Of a DNA stretch of 64,000 bases, positions 28,262 to 37,983 are shown in pieces. The notes below the pieces were generated by a model. It was given only the letters and a program-made list of their open reading frames with translations. It was not told the origin of the DNA and made no database searches. Within the stretch, counting starts at the first letter, position 1. Every line of letters starts with the position of its first letter. A program made the translations under genes and the position numbers. Origin of the DNA: Nitrosomonas sp. Nm84 (GTDB lineage Bacteria > Pseudomonadota > Gammaproteobacteria > Burkholderiales > Nitrosomonadaceae); NCBI RefSeq assembly GCF_003201565.1, contig NZ_QJJP01000004.1:1-64000 (forward strand), in the 5' to 3' direction.

Positions 28262-28948
28262 ATGCGCATCCTAGTGATCGAAGATGAAATCAAATTACAG
28301 AACCAGATTCGTCAACAACTGGAAACGGCGGGTTACATGGTCGATACATGCAATGATGGCAATGAAGGATTGTTTTTTGCCACGGAGTATCCGCTCGATG
28401 CCGCCATTATTGATATTGGATTGCCTGGAAAATCAGGGTTGGAAATTATCAAGGCACTGCGCGAAAAAGGAAGTCTGCTGCCCATTTTGATCTTAACCGC
28501 CAGAAGCAGTTGGCAAGACAAAGTACAAGGGCTTGAAATGGGCGCGGATGATTACCTGACCAAACCGTTTCAGATGGAAGAACTACAAGCTAGGGTCAAG
28601 GCACTGTTGCGCCGTTCGACCGGCATTCCACAGACGATATTGGACTGCGGTCCCATATCGCTGGATGTTACTTCCCAATCCGTCGCTGTCAATGGGGAAA
28701 CGATAGAGCTGACATCGTTTGAGTACCGCTTATTGGAAGAACTGGTGCGCCATCATGGTGAGATTCTTTCCAAACATACATTGGCCGATTATCTGTATCC
28801 GCACGATGAAGATCGCGACAGCAATGTATTGGAAGTCATGGTCGGTCGCTTGCGCCGCAAACTCGATCCAGACGGCACCCTTAATCCGATTGAAACCATG
28901 CGTGGCCGAGGTTATCGCTTTACCTTGGAGTGCAATAAATCTTCATGA
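28262..28948 (+). CDS. OmpR/PhoB-type response regulator (PhoP/QseB-like)
   Basis: This 228-residue regulator has a receiver with E7/D8, D51 (AIIDIGLPG), T (ILTARS) and K (LTKPF), and a winged-helix DNA-binding domain (about 125-224: LTSFEYRLLEELVRHHGEILSKHTL...VGRLRRKL...RGRGYRF). The frame is open from 28202, but MRILVIEDE at 28262 is the family start. Its stop overlaps the start of the sensor kinase by 4 nt (ATGA). Confidence 0.92.
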   Translation: MRILVIEDEIKLQNQIRQQLETAGYMVDTCNDGNEGLFFATEYPLDAAIIDIGLPGKSGLEIIKALREKGSLLPILILTARSSWQDKVQGLEMGADDYLTKPFQMEELQARVKALLRRSTGIPQTILDCGPISLDVTSQSVAVNGETIELTSFEYRLLEELVRHHGEILSKHTLADYLYPHDEDRDSNVLEVMVGRLRRKLDPDGTLNPIETMRGRGYRFTLECNKSS

Positions 28949-30285
28949 TGTCGTTAAATCAGCGCATTTTATTCAGTGCAACGCTGGTTTTGTTGATCTT
29001 TGTCGTAGGCATTGCATTAACGCTGGATCGCGCATTTTATGATAGTGCGCGGTTAGGGGTGCAGGATCGTTTGTTTGCCAAGCTACTGATGCTCATGGGA
29101 GATTCGGAAACAGAAGAATCCGGTGCGCTGGACGTATCGACCAACTTGCTGGACGCAGAATTAGGTCACATCAATTCAGATACGTATGCATTTATCATCG
29201 ATCAGACCAATACCATTGCCTGGCGCTCCACTTCATCGCTCAATGAGCAAATTCCAGCAGTGGCTCTGCTTGAAAAAGGCAAAAAAGAATTCGCGGAAAT
29301 CATGATCGATGGCAAGCCTCATTTTATGTACAGCTACGGAGTTGCCTGGGAAACACCATCGGGTGATTATCCACTGACCTATTTTGTCATCATTAATACC
29401 GAATTGTTTGAGGCACAGATAGAACGTTATCGTGAAGACCTGTGGGGATGGCTCAGTGTCATGGTTGTTTTGTTGCTGACCACGCAAATGGGAGTGTTGC
29501 GCTGGGGCCTGCAACCGCTGCGCAAAGTTTCTGCTGAACTGGTAGCGATAGAATCCGGCCGGCAGGAAAACCTGAAAGGGAATTATCCCAGTGAATTGAA
29601 GCTGTTAACCGATAGCATCAATTCTTTGATCAACCATGAACACAAGCAACAAAAACGCTACCGTAACGGCCTTGCAGACCTGGCACATAGTCTTAAAACG
29701 CCGCTCGCCGTTCTCCAAGGCGCGGTGAATAGCGAAGACGATGAACAATCCCGGCGCAAAACGATTCATGAACAAATCGACCGTATGGACAACATCATTC
29801 AGTATCAGCTGCGTCGTGCTGCCACTGCCGGCAGCTCGCCAGGCATGGGATTGATCATACTACGTCCGATGGTCGACCGAATTGTGGCGACCGTTGCAAA
29901 AGCGTATCGCACCAAATACCCGGAAATCGCTATCGATATCGACGATGCCATCGGCTTGCGCATTGACGAAGGTGATTTGATGGAATTGCTCGGTAACTTG
30001 GTCGACAACGCTTTCAAATGGTGCCGCCAGAGCATCCATCTGTTTGCGGGTTATCAGGAAAACTGGATAATCATCCAAGTCAAAGACGACGGTCCCGGAA
30101 TCCCACCGCATGAAATCGCCAGAATCCTGGAGCGCGGCGTGCGTGCCGATCAATCTACACCGGGTCATGGCATTGGCTTGGCGATTGTGCGCGATATCAT
30201 TCAAGTGTATGGCGGAGAACTGTCGATTGAGAATAATCCAAGCGGGGGCGCCTGCGTTACCCTGCGTTTGAGGAAGAGCAAATAA
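28945..30285 (+). CDS. Sensor histidine kinase (PhoQ-like)
   Basis: This 446-residue kinase has helices at about 8-28 and 168-188 enclosing a periplasmic domain (about 30-167). HAMP-like residues follow, then the H-box LADLAHSLKTPLAVLQGA, which is the PhoQ-type variant, an N-box LLGNLVDNAFKW, and G boxes DDGPGIPP and GHGIGLAIVRD. The periplasmic part would sense cations or envelope stress; the adjoining PepSY and His-rich proteins support metals as one input, by inference. Confidence 0.92.
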   Translation: MMSLNQRILFSATLVLLIFVVGIALTLDRAFYDSARLGVQDRLFAKLLMLMGDSETEESGALDVSTNLLDAELGHINSDTYAFIIDQTNTIAWRSTSSLNEQIPAVALLEKGKKEFAEIMIDGKPHFMYSYGVAWETPSGDYPLTYFVIINTELFEAQIERYREDLWGWLSVMVVLLLTTQMGVLRWGLQPLRKVSAELVAIESGRQENLKGNYPSELKLLTDSINSLINHEHKQQKRYRNGLADLAHSLKTPLAVLQGAVNSEDDEQSRRKTIHEQIDRMDNIIQYQLRRAATAGSSPGMGLIILRPMVDRIVATVAKAYRTKYPEIAIDIDDAIGLRIDEGDLMELLGNLVDNAFKWCRQSIHLFAGYQENWIIIQVKDDGPGIPPHEIARILERGVRADQSTPGHGIGLAIVRDIIQVYGGELSIENNPSGGACVTLRLRKSK

Positions 30286-30318
30286 CCTGTTCGCATCGCA
30301 CATTCCAATCCACTTTTT

Positions 30319-30591
30319 TTAAGCTTTTATCAACGTCCACATACCGATGATGATAAATCCAACGCCGGCGATATAATGCAGGTGTTTCGCACTGATATAG
30401 TCGGAAATGACGCTGCCTGCCAAGACACCAATTGCCGAAGTTGCGATCAATGCCAATGATGCGCCGATAAATACCGTCCATTTACTGACTTCCTTGTCGG
30501 CAGCAAACAGCATGGTCGCCAATTGCGTTTTGTCACCCAGTTCGGCAATAAATACCGTGGCAAAAACGGTTAATAATATTCTGTAATCCAT
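30319..30591 (-). CDS. Half-size GDT1/TMEM165-family (UPF0016) protein
   Basis: This 90-residue membrane protein has three helices and a single family motif, ELGDKTQLAT (the E-x-G-D-[KR]-T signature). Family members are Mn2+ or Ca2+ transporters usually built from two such halves. A one-motif protein must pair with itself or with another half; no second half is adjacent. It is convergent with the PhoQ-like kinase gene. Confidence 0.85.
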   Translation of the reverse strand: MDYRILLTVFATVFIAELGDKTQLATMLFAADKEVSKWTVFIGASLALIATSAIGVLAGSVISDYISAKHLHYIAGVGFIIIGMWTLIKA

Positions 30592-30785
30592 TTTTATATC
30601 CTGAAAATTAATGGTGTATTGATGTGGTTCGATTCAAAGCGGTGATCATATAGAAACCATGTATCTTTTTACAAAAAACAGTGATAATAAATGACTAGTA
30701 GCATGTTCTTCGTAAAAAAATCTATGGGGTTTCTGCAAAACGATCTGATAGTCAAGATTAACCCGTTCATGTAAAAGGAAAACTC

Positions 30786-31790
30786 ATGATTAAAGCTTAT
30801 GCAGCGTTTGAGTCGGGTGGAAAGCTCCAACCTTTTGAATACGATCCCGGACCGTTGGGTGAACATGATGTTGAGATAGCCATCGAGCATTGCGGCATTT
30901 GCCACAGCGATCTGAGCATGCTGTACAACAACTGGGGAATCACGCGATATCCATTTGTACCGGGGCATGAGATCATCGGTACGATCGCAGCCAAGGGCGT
31001 GCATGTCAACAATCTTGCTGTGGGACAACGCGTCGGCCTGGGGTGGCATTCCGGTTATTGCATGACCTGCCACAATTGCATGTCCGGCGATCATAATCTG
31101 TGCGCACAATCGGAATCCACGATCGTAGGCCGTCACGGCGGTTTTGCCGACAAAGTGCGCGCCGACGCTGCCAGCGTTGTGGCATTGCCAGATAGCCTCA
31201 ACGCGCAAAGTGCAGGGCCACTGTTCTGTGGCGGCATCACGGTTTTCAATCCGCTGCTGCAATTCGACGTTCCGCCTACCGCTAAAGTAGCTGTCATCGG
31301 TATTGGTGGCTTGGGTCATATCGCATTGCAGTTTTTAAGAGCGTGGGGTTGTCGAGTAACCGCCTTCACATCGAGTGATGACAAAAAGAAAGAAGCCTTA
31401 GCGTTGGGTGCGCATGATGTACTGGATACGAAGAATCCAACCGAACTGGCCGCTGCGGCTAATCGCTTTGATCTGATTCTAACGACCGTCAATGTAAAGC
31501 TGGATTGGAATGCCTATATCGCAACCTTACGTCCTAAAGGCCGTCTGCATTTCCTGGGAGTACCGCTTGAGTCGGTTGATATCAATGTGTTTCCGTTGAT
31601 TGCCAGCCAGCGCTCGGTTTCAGGTTCGCCCGTCGGCAGCCCCACCGGTATAGCCACCATGCTGCGTTTTGCCGAGCAACATAAAATCGAACCCATCATT
31701 GAAGTGTTTCGTTTTGATCAGGTGAATGAAGCACTTACCAGACTGGCAAGCGGCAAAACCAAATACCGCATTGTTTTGAGTAATCAATAA
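30786..31790 (+). CDS. Zinc-dependent alcohol dehydrogenase (cinnamyl/YahK type)
   Basis: This 334-residue MDR enzyme has the catalytic zinc site CGICHSDL and GHEIIGTI. The structural zinc loop has four cysteines (GYCMTCHNCMSGDHNLC). The NAD(P) fold is GIGGLGHIALQFLRAWG, followed by TSSDDKKKEAL, which favours NADPH. It is of the group that reduces aldehydes. It has its own SD (AAAGGA) and is monocistronic. Confidence 0.92.
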   Translation: MIKAYAAFESGGKLQPFEYDPGPLGEHDVEIAIEHCGICHSDLSMLYNNWGITRYPFVPGHEIIGTIAAKGVHVNNLAVGQRVGLGWHSGYCMTCHNCMSGDHNLCAQSESTIVGRHGGFADKVRADAASVVALPDSLNAQSAGPLFCGGITVFNPLLQFDVPPTAKVAVIGIGGLGHIALQFLRAWGCRVTAFTSSDDKKKEALALGAHDVLDTKNPTELAAAANRFDLILTTVNVKLDWNAYIATLRPKGRLHFLGVPLESVDINVFPLIASQRSVSGSPVGSPTGIATMLRFAEQHKIEPIIEVFRFDQVNEALTRLASGKTKYRIVLSNQ

Positions 31791-32196
31791 CAGATTTGTC
31801 CTGAATAAATTGTTGAATTAGGCAAAATAAGGCACACGCAACGCAGCAAACTGTCTCAAATCATTAGCTCGGTAGATTTTCGAGTATTGCGCGATTCTCT
31901 GTCTTCATAGTTAGCGAAACAAAAAGTTTGATTTGACCACAATTATCGCAATGGGAACTTTTCCGTACTGATTTACTCACTATTTTAGTAAATTTTGTAT
32001 GCCGGTTGACATTCAAAAGCGCAATCGTTGCCCAATGCCTTTATAATACTGAGTAGTATTCGATACAACAGCTACCCGATTAGCTCGGTAACTATCTGAT
32101 TAAATCAAAAAAATCAAATCTTAATACTTCTGAAAAATAGAATAAAAACCTCTTGTCTTAAATGATTGGAGGCTTCATCACTGGAAAGCTCATTTT
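31791..32196. promoter_or_regulatory. Intergenic region with TATAAT and overlapping dyad
   Basis: No gene is seen in this 406-bp stretch. TATAAT (32042-32047) runs into the perfect inverted repeat AATACT-GAGT-AGTATT (32045-32060). A TTGACA at 32006-32011 is too far (30 bp) to be the partner -35. The dyad is a candidate operator for the acyltransferase gene at 32197. Confidence 0.4.
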
Positions 32197-33378
32197 ATGA
32201 TTCATATATCACGCAAAAAAGAAATTCGTTCGCATACTTCCCTGCGAGGTTTGGCAGCTTTGATAGTTGTCTTCGTTCATTTTCGATCCTTTTTTCATTC
32301 ATCGATAGATCCCGATGAATTTACATTTTTTCTGTATAAAGGTTATCTTTGGGTAGATTTCTTCTTTATTCTCAGCGGTTTTGTCATGGCGTATGTGTAT
32401 GATATCGAACACCCGAAGCGCTATAGCATGCGTGACACGATGCATTATCTGATTGCTCGAATTGCTCGAATATATCCATTGCATCTGATATCGCTTGTGG
32501 CAACACTGCTATTTTTTATTATGGTTGCATTCATAAATTGGGGATTGGGAGAAGAGCCTTGCTGTGGATTCGATGACTCCTTACGAAATGTTGAATCATT
32601 AATAGCCAATCTATTTCTGATTCACGCATGGGGTATATTTGATTGGGTAACGTGGAATTTCCCCTCATGGTCTCTGAGTGCGGAATTTTTCTGCTATCTG
32701 ATTTTTGCTGTGCTGCTGACTATAAATGGCGACAACCGTAAGCTGGCTTTGGTTGCGCTGTCATGCACTGCAGTGCTTTTCTATTGTTTATGCATTGCTA
32801 CCAGTAGCGATGTCGATGAGAACTTTCGCTTGTCTACCATACGCGCTGCGTCGGCTTTCACGATCGGTATGATGTTGTTCTTGGGGCGTGAGGCGGTTTC
32901 TGCTGTCTCGGAAAGAAGTTTGACGTGTATTCAGATTGCTGCCTGTATTGCACTTTTTTTCTCGCTTCACTTTGGTGTAACCGATATTTTATCGATTGGT
33001 TTGATGGCCTTGATCGTTTTGGTGACCTGGGAAGATCGTGGCTATTTATGCAATTGTCTCGACACGCGCTATGTTCATACGATTGGGTTGCTGTCGTTTT
33101 CTATCTATATGTGGCATTACCTGATCAAGTTTATTGCCAAACAAGATTGGGAGAGCTTCACCGGGCTGCCCGTGCAAAGCAGTGTAATGGGATCGGTGCT
33201 ATTTGTTGTCTGCATGATTGGTTTAGTCATTCCAATCGCAGTCGGGAGCTATCGACACCTGGAAATACCCGCGCGACAATGGATTAGCTTGCGATTGAAT
33301 GGCTTACTTGAAACCAAGTATTCCAAGTATTCACCAAACTGGCAGTTGGCATTGATATCTAGTGAAAGAAAAAGATGA
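32197..33378 (+). CDS. Acyltransferase 3 (OafA/YrhL-type) membrane protein
   Basis: This 393-residue protein has about ten helices and the acyltransferase-3 start IRSHTSLRGLAALIVVFVHFRSF, containing the catalytic His, and then GYLWVDFFFILSGFVMAYVYD. Family members O-acylate surface sugars such as O-antigen or peptidoglycan. No C-terminal SGNH domain is present. It is isolated in sequence and the substrate is unknown. Confidence 0.92.
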   Translation: MIHISRKKEIRSHTSLRGLAALIVVFVHFRSFFHSSIDPDEFTFFLYKGYLWVDFFFILSGFVMAYVYDIEHPKRYSMRDTMHYLIARIARIYPLHLISLVATLLFFIMVAFINWGLGEEPCCGFDDSLRNVESLIANLFLIHAWGIFDWVTWNFPSWSLSAEFFCYLIFAVLLTINGDNRKLALVALSCTAVLFYCLCIATSSDVDENFRLSTIRAASAFTIGMMLFLGREAVSAVSERSLTCIQIAACIALFFSLHFGVTDILSIGLMALIVLVTWEDRGYLCNCLDTRYVHTIGLLSFSIYMWHYLIKFIAKQDWESFTGLPVQSSVMGSVLFVVCMIGLVIPIAVGSYRHLEIPARQWISLRLNGLLETKYSKYSPNWQLALISSERKR

Positions 33379-33505
33379 ACATATCTTTTCGGTGATTTAT
33401 CAAATCGCTAAAATTCTTCCTGATTGCCAACAAGCATCATGAGTTTCAGGAGTTGTCTGGCGATGTATGTGTCTGATGATGCATAAAATTTAACAGATGC
33501 ATATC

Positions 33506-33559
33506 CGGACTTTCAGTCCGTAACTCAAACCCACCGGCTTTGGCCGGTGGTTGTTTATT
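33506..33559 (+). terminator. Hairpin pair after the acyltransferase gene
   Basis: There are two hairpins: CGGAC-TTTCA-GTCCG (33506-33520), and CCACCGGC-TTTG-GCCGGTGG (33531-33550) followed by TTGTTTATTT. The second is a good plus-strand intrinsic terminator. The combination resembles the hairpin ends of IS200/IS605-type elements, but no transposase is present. Confidence 0.6.
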
Positions 33560-33676
33560 TAGCTAGCGAAGATGCTGTTTTTGTTATGAGCGACAGTGTC
33601 AGCATTGATCAGAATCTGTGTTGTTGGTATCGAATGAAAATTCGATTATGGGTTGTGTCTTGCAATCACAAGCATA

Positions 33677-34783
33677 TTAAGCGCTACGCATGTGATAGCG
33701 TTCCAACCAGAATTTGTACTGATCAGGAAGTATTTGCTCGGGTTGTTTAATGCCAAGATCGAGAGCCGCCTTGTAAGCCCAATGCGGATTTGCCAAATGT
33801 GCACGACCAACGAATACAATGTCCAGGTCTCCATTACGAACGGAGGCATCGGCAAGCGATGGGGTATCAAAACCCCAAGCCGATCCGACCGGAATACCGG
33901 CTTCTTCCTTTATGCGTCTGGCATAAGGGGCCAGAAAAGCCGGTCCCCAAGGAATTTTTGCTTTTGGTGTCGAAAAGCCTATGCTTACGCTCATAAAATC
34001 AAGACCGTTCTCTTTAAATTTCTTTGTCAATACAATTGCTTCCCGAAGTGTTTCTGCATCATGACCATCAAACTCCAATGCACCAAAACGTATTGTAAAA
34101 GGCAGGTTCTCAGGCCAGATCTTGCGTACGGCTCTCATAGTTTCCAACAGATACCGGCCACGATTCTCTGCATTTCCGTTATATTCATCGGTGCGCTGAT
34201 TGGTGTGACGAGAAAAAAAACTCTGCGCCAGATAGCCATGCGCAAAGTGCAATTCCAACCATTCATAACCCACATCTAGAGCCCGCTTGGCCGCTGCTAC
34301 AAAATCATTTTGCACACGAGAAATATCATCTTTTGTCATGGCGCGTGGCACTCGATTTAACGCGTCGGTTCCGAATGATGTAGCAGAAGGCGCGATCGTT
34401 TCCCAAGCATTGGGTTGATCGATCGAAATATGATCATCTCCCTCCCATGGCTTATTTGCACTGGCTTTCATGCCTGCATGGGCAATCTGAATTCCAGGAA
34501 TTGCGCCTGCCTTTTTAATTGACTGAGCAATTCTCGCATGTTCAATTGCTTGCTCGTCATTCCATAGTCCTGTGCAAGCATTTGTAATCCGTCCATCTGG
34601 GGAAACCCCGGTCGCTTCTACAATAACAAGACCAGCTCCACCTCTTGCAAGCCCTGAATAATGTGCAAAATGCCAATCATTAGGTACACCATCAATGGCA
34701 GAGTACTGACACATGGGTGGTACAGCAATGCGATTGCGTAAAGTTATATCTTTTAACTTGAACGATTCAAATAAAGTGCTCAT
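33677..34783 (-). CDS. Old Yellow Enzyme family (YqjM-type) flavin oxidoreductase
   Basis: This 368-residue FMN enzyme has the YqjM-class features PPMCQYSA, with the redox-tuning Cys, and the substrate-binding pair HxxH in LHFAHGYLAQSFFS. The C-terminal FMN phosphate site is GAWGFD and VFVGR. At the position where the class normally has HAGRK this protein reads HAGMK. It reduces activated C=C bonds with NAD(P)H; the physiological substrate is unknown. It ends with RYHMRSA. Confidence 0.93.
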   Translation of the reverse strand: MSTLFESFKLKDITLRNRIAVPPMCQYSAIDGVPNDWHFAHYSGLARGGAGLVIVEATGVSPDGRITNACTGLWNDEQAIEHARIAQSIKKAGAIPGIQIAHAGMKASANKPWEGDDHISIDQPNAWETIAPSATSFGTDALNRVPRAMTKDDISRVQNDFVAAAKRALDVGYEWLELHFAHGYLAQSFFSRHTNQRTDEYNGNAENRGRYLLETMRAVRKIWPENLPFTIRFGALEFDGHDAETLREAIVLTKKFKENGLDFMSVSIGFSTPKAKIPWGPAFLAPYARRIKEEAGIPVGSAWGFDTPSLADASVRNGDLDIVFVGRAHLANPHWAYKAALDLGIKQPEQILPDQYKFWLERYHMRSA

Positions 34784-35371
34784 CGTTTTTTCTCTTTATT
34801 TTTTATAGGTTTTAGGTTCGTAAGGTCTAATATCTGATTAATGGTCATCGCCACTGACAGTTCATCAGATTATTCTTACCAACATTAAAGCGATATATTA
34901 CTTGCCTGGAGATACCATATCAACAATCGAACACGCTGTGTTTTTATCCAGCTACAGAGCTACTCTATTGGTTGGCATATCACTGAGAACGCATCGATTT
35001 TTTAACATACTTCTAAATTAACAGATCATGCCTGCTAGTTTGGAATCTTTCATGATAAACTTATTTTAAAAAATCTATGCAACCTTCTGGAGGGAAACGG
35101 AAATGTCGGTTATGCATACTGTCATTCTTGATACACTGCGGAAGTTACATAGTTAGCAAGCTTGGTAAAAATGCAGTGAATCTAGCTATTAAAAGCCATG
35201 CAACTGTTGCTGGGATCTCTTCAGTGTGAACATAATATTTTTCATTCCTGACACGCTATCAGATGAAATTGCGGTGTAACTGAGCGCAATGCAATCTTCT
35301 ACGCTTATTTATATTTTTTCATAATCTTAATTTCCAAAAAAATAGGGCATTCGGAAAACTAAGGGAAAATT
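34784..35371. other. Intergenic region before the YfiR-type hybrid kinase
   Basis: This AT-rich stretch of 588 bp has no gene with SD or coding pattern. It is divergent: it must hold promoters of the flavin oxidoreductase and the kinase operon. No riboswitch consensus or strong palindrome was found. Poly-T/A tracts near 35310-35345 lie just upstream of the kinase start. Confidence 0.45.
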
Positions 35372-37951
35372 ATGTTTAAGATTTTAGAACACTCCAAGCA
35401 ATCAAGAGATTCTCGGTATTTTATATCGTCATTTCTATTGTTATTGTTTTCCTTTACAGTAAATAATACATATGCAACAACGCATTCGAAGGAGCATTTA
35501 TTAGCCGTATATATTTTTAAACTAGCTGAACATATTCAATGGCCTAATTCCTCTCAAAAGGATTTTTATCACTTACACCTCATTGACAAAGATAGTCAGA
35601 CAGAAGATCAGCTCAGGATAATCTCACAAATTAGAAAATTACATGGAAAAGAACTCAGAATCACTCGCAGTACTGGCGACAATATACCGAATAGTGTCGA
35701 GCTGATTTTTGTCGCCAAGAATGCAATAGAGAAATACTCGCAAGTTTTTCCGGTAACGCAAAATACAAATACGCTGCTCATTTCCAATGATCTGAATAAT
35801 GATCGGATCGCACTGATAGATTTAAGGGAAGCTTCAGGTAACAAGATTTCATTCAAAATCAATAAGGCAAATATTTTAAACCGTAACTTAAGCCTTAACC
35901 CCGACATCATTCTGTTGGGAGGTACCGAAATTGACGTTGCCCAGTTGTATAAGGAAGGGCTACAAAACCTCCAGGCTCAGGATCAATTATTACAAGTCCT
36001 AAAACAAAACATTGCCTCTCAGCAAGCTAAAGACACGCAATTGAAAGCTGATCTTACAAGAACTAAGAACGAAGAATCACGGCTTTCGCGACAATTATCT
36101 GATGCAGAGGAAAAAATAAATCAACAAAATAGTGAAATCGCAAAGCTGCAGAAAAAAATTGAAAAGGAACAAGCAGAACTAGAAATACTGAGATTGAACA
36201 CGCAAAAAATACAGGCGATGCTTATTCAAAAGAATAAAGCGATTCATGATAGCGAAGTTAGATACGGTCAGCTCAAACTGGACATAGAAGAAAAAACAAG
36301 AATTCTAGATGAAAAAAAACAGAAGATCCTGTTAGCCACCAATCAGCTTGAAAAACAAGAAGCCATCATTCATTACCAGCAGAGATTTTTATTCCTTCTC
36401 ATGGTTATCGGATTACTGACCGTACTGCTGTTGATCATAACCTTTATTGGGTACAGAAATAAAAGGCTATCGAACCAATTGCTGGAAAAAAATGCAGTGG
36501 AATTGGCACAGGCAAAAAAAATTGCCGAACATCACGCATCAGTAAAAAGCGCGTTCTTATCGAATATGAGCCATGAGTTACGTAATCCTCTCACTGCCAT
36601 TATAGGTTTTTCACATTTAATCTACAAAAACCCGATAACACCGCAAAATATCAAAGAACACTCGAATATTATCACGCGCTCAGCTAATCATCTTCTGGGA
36701 CTCATCAATGATGTTCTGGAAATGTCTAAAATTGAATCTGGAAAAATTGAACTGTATGAAGAAGACATAGATTTTCGCGGCATGATTAATGATGTAGGAA
36801 ATATGTCGAAAATTCTAGCAGAAGAAAAAAATCTGAATTTAATCTTAGATCTTTCTCCTACTTGTCCACATTTTATACGCGTAGACGCAGGTAAATTGCG
36901 TAGAATTTTTATTAATTTGATCAATAACGCAATTAAATACACTAAGGAAGGTGAAATTTCGGTGTGTATTAAATGCGAGCCAAGCGAGAATCAAAAAATT
37001 AATTTACTTTGTGAGATAAAAGATTCTGGTATAGGAATTTCAGCTGAGAATTTTGAAAAAATATTTCGTCCTTTTGAGCAAATACCAAAAGATAATCAAA
37101 GAAAAAATTCAATGCCTGGTACAGGATTAGGCCTGAGCATCAGCAAAGAGCTCATTGAGTATATGCACGGATCAATCAGTGTAGAGAGTAAACAAGGCTT
37201 TGGTTCAACATTCAGATTTAATGTCATTGTATCCAGTTCTCCGCATGAAGCGACGTCATTACAGTGCAGAACTGAAAAAATATTTCTAGGAATAAAGCCT
37301 GACCAAAAAAGAGTAAAAGCATTGATTGTTGAAGACATTAGCGATAATAGAATTTATCTGGAAAATACGCTTAATAACTTACATTGCGAAGTTGTATCGA
37401 CTGGAAATGGCGAAGAAGCAATAGAAGCAATTAAAACCCATCAATTCGATATCATTTTTATGGACATAAGAATGCCTGTTATGGATGGCATTGAAGCAAC
37501 CGAACTAATTCGCCAATTGCCAATGGGAAAGAATATTAAAATCATAGCTATAACGGCTTCAGCTTTTAAAGAAGAGCAGGAAAAAATTATGCCGCACGGT
37601 TTTGATGATTTCATTAAAAAACCGTATTTACCAGAAGAGATTCGTGATTGCCTGGCAAAGCACTTGCAGCTAGAGTTTATATATCAAAGCGACTTTACAG
37701 ACCTAGAGTCATGGGAAGATAGCAACAAGAAAGTCAAAGTTGACATAAAAGTAGAACTCAAAAAACTTACGCTGAATGAGAGACTTGATTTAGAATCGGC
37801 GGTATTGACACTTGATGTCGAAAAAACGATGAGTCTTATTGATGCGATCAAGATACAGCACCCAGAATTGGCCGATAGTTTGCGAGTACTTGTCGAAAAT
37901 TACGATTTCACGCACTTACAGTCGATTATTAAAAATATAAAAACAATCTAA
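35372..37951 (+). CDS. Hybrid histidine kinase with periplasmic YfiR-like domain
   Basis: This 859-residue protein has, in order: a signal sequence (to about 36); a YfiR/HmsC-like DUF4154 domain (about 38-190: EHLLAVYIFKLAEHIQWPN...LLISNDLNNDRIALIDLREASGNKISFKINKANI); a long coiled coil (about 200-330); a membrane helix (338-361); HisKA with H401 (NMSHELRNPLTAI); ATPase (NLINNAIKYT, DSGIGIS, GTGLGLSISKE); a receiver with D698 (IIFMDIRMPVMDG); and a helical tail (about 790-859). The periplasmic YfiR part is the input. YfiR elsewhere inhibits a diguanylate cyclase; here it is wired to a kinase. The gene is followed 32 bp later by an HD-GYP regulator, the likely output. Confidence 0.88.
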   Translation: MFKILEHSKQSRDSRYFISSFLLLLFSFTVNNTYATTHSKEHLLAVYIFKLAEHIQWPNSSQKDFYHLHLIDKDSQTEDQLRIISQIRKLHGKELRITRSTGDNIPNSVELIFVAKNAIEKYSQVFPVTQNTNTLLISNDLNNDRIALIDLREASGNKISFKINKANILNRNLSLNPDIILLGGTEIDVAQLYKEGLQNLQAQDQLLQVLKQNIASQQAKDTQLKADLTRTKNEESRLSRQLSDAEEKINQQNSEIAKLQKKIEKEQAELEILRLNTQKIQAMLIQKNKAIHDSEVRYGQLKLDIEEKTRILDEKKQKILLATNQLEKQEAIIHYQQRFLFLLMVIGLLTVLLLIITFIGYRNKRLSNQLLEKNAVELAQAKKIAEHHASVKSAFLSNMSHELRNPLTAIIGFSHLIYKNPITPQNIKEHSNIITRSANHLLGLINDVLEMSKIESGKIELYEEDIDFRGMINDVGNMSKILAEEKNLNLILDLSPTCPHFIRVDAGKLRRIFINLINNAIKYTKEGEISVCIKCEPSENQKINLLCEIKDSGIGISAENFEKIFRPFEQIPKDNQRKNSMPGTGLGLSISKELIEYMHGSISVESKQGFGSTFRFNVIVSSSPHEATSLQCRTEKIFLGIKPDQKRVKALIVEDISDNRIYLENTLNNLHCEVVSTGNGEEAIEAIKTHQFDIIFMDIRMPVMDGIEATELIRQLPMGKNIKIIAITASAFKEEQEKIMPHGFDDFIKKPYLPEEIRDCLAKHLQLEFIYQSDFTDLESWEDSNKKVKVDIKVELKKLTLNERLDLESAVLTLDVEKTMSLIDAIKIQHPELADSLRVLVENYDFTHLQSIIKNIKTI

Positions 37952-37983
37952 TGGCGAACGAACAAAAATTAAGCTAGGAAATT

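Noticed and set aside
30669-31319. A 216-codon minus-strand frame opposite the alcohol dehydrogenase
   Set aside because: It is antisense to the zinc-binding region of a clear dehydrogenase gene.
31950-32000. Sigma-E type promoter (GGAACTT with a downstream TCxxA)
   Set aside because: GGAACTT is present, but the expected -10 element at 16 bp is poor (TCACT), and the distance to the next gene is large.
33653-34279. A 208-codon plus-strand frame opposite the Old Yellow Enzyme
   Set aside because: It has no SD or domain and mirrors a conserved enzyme.
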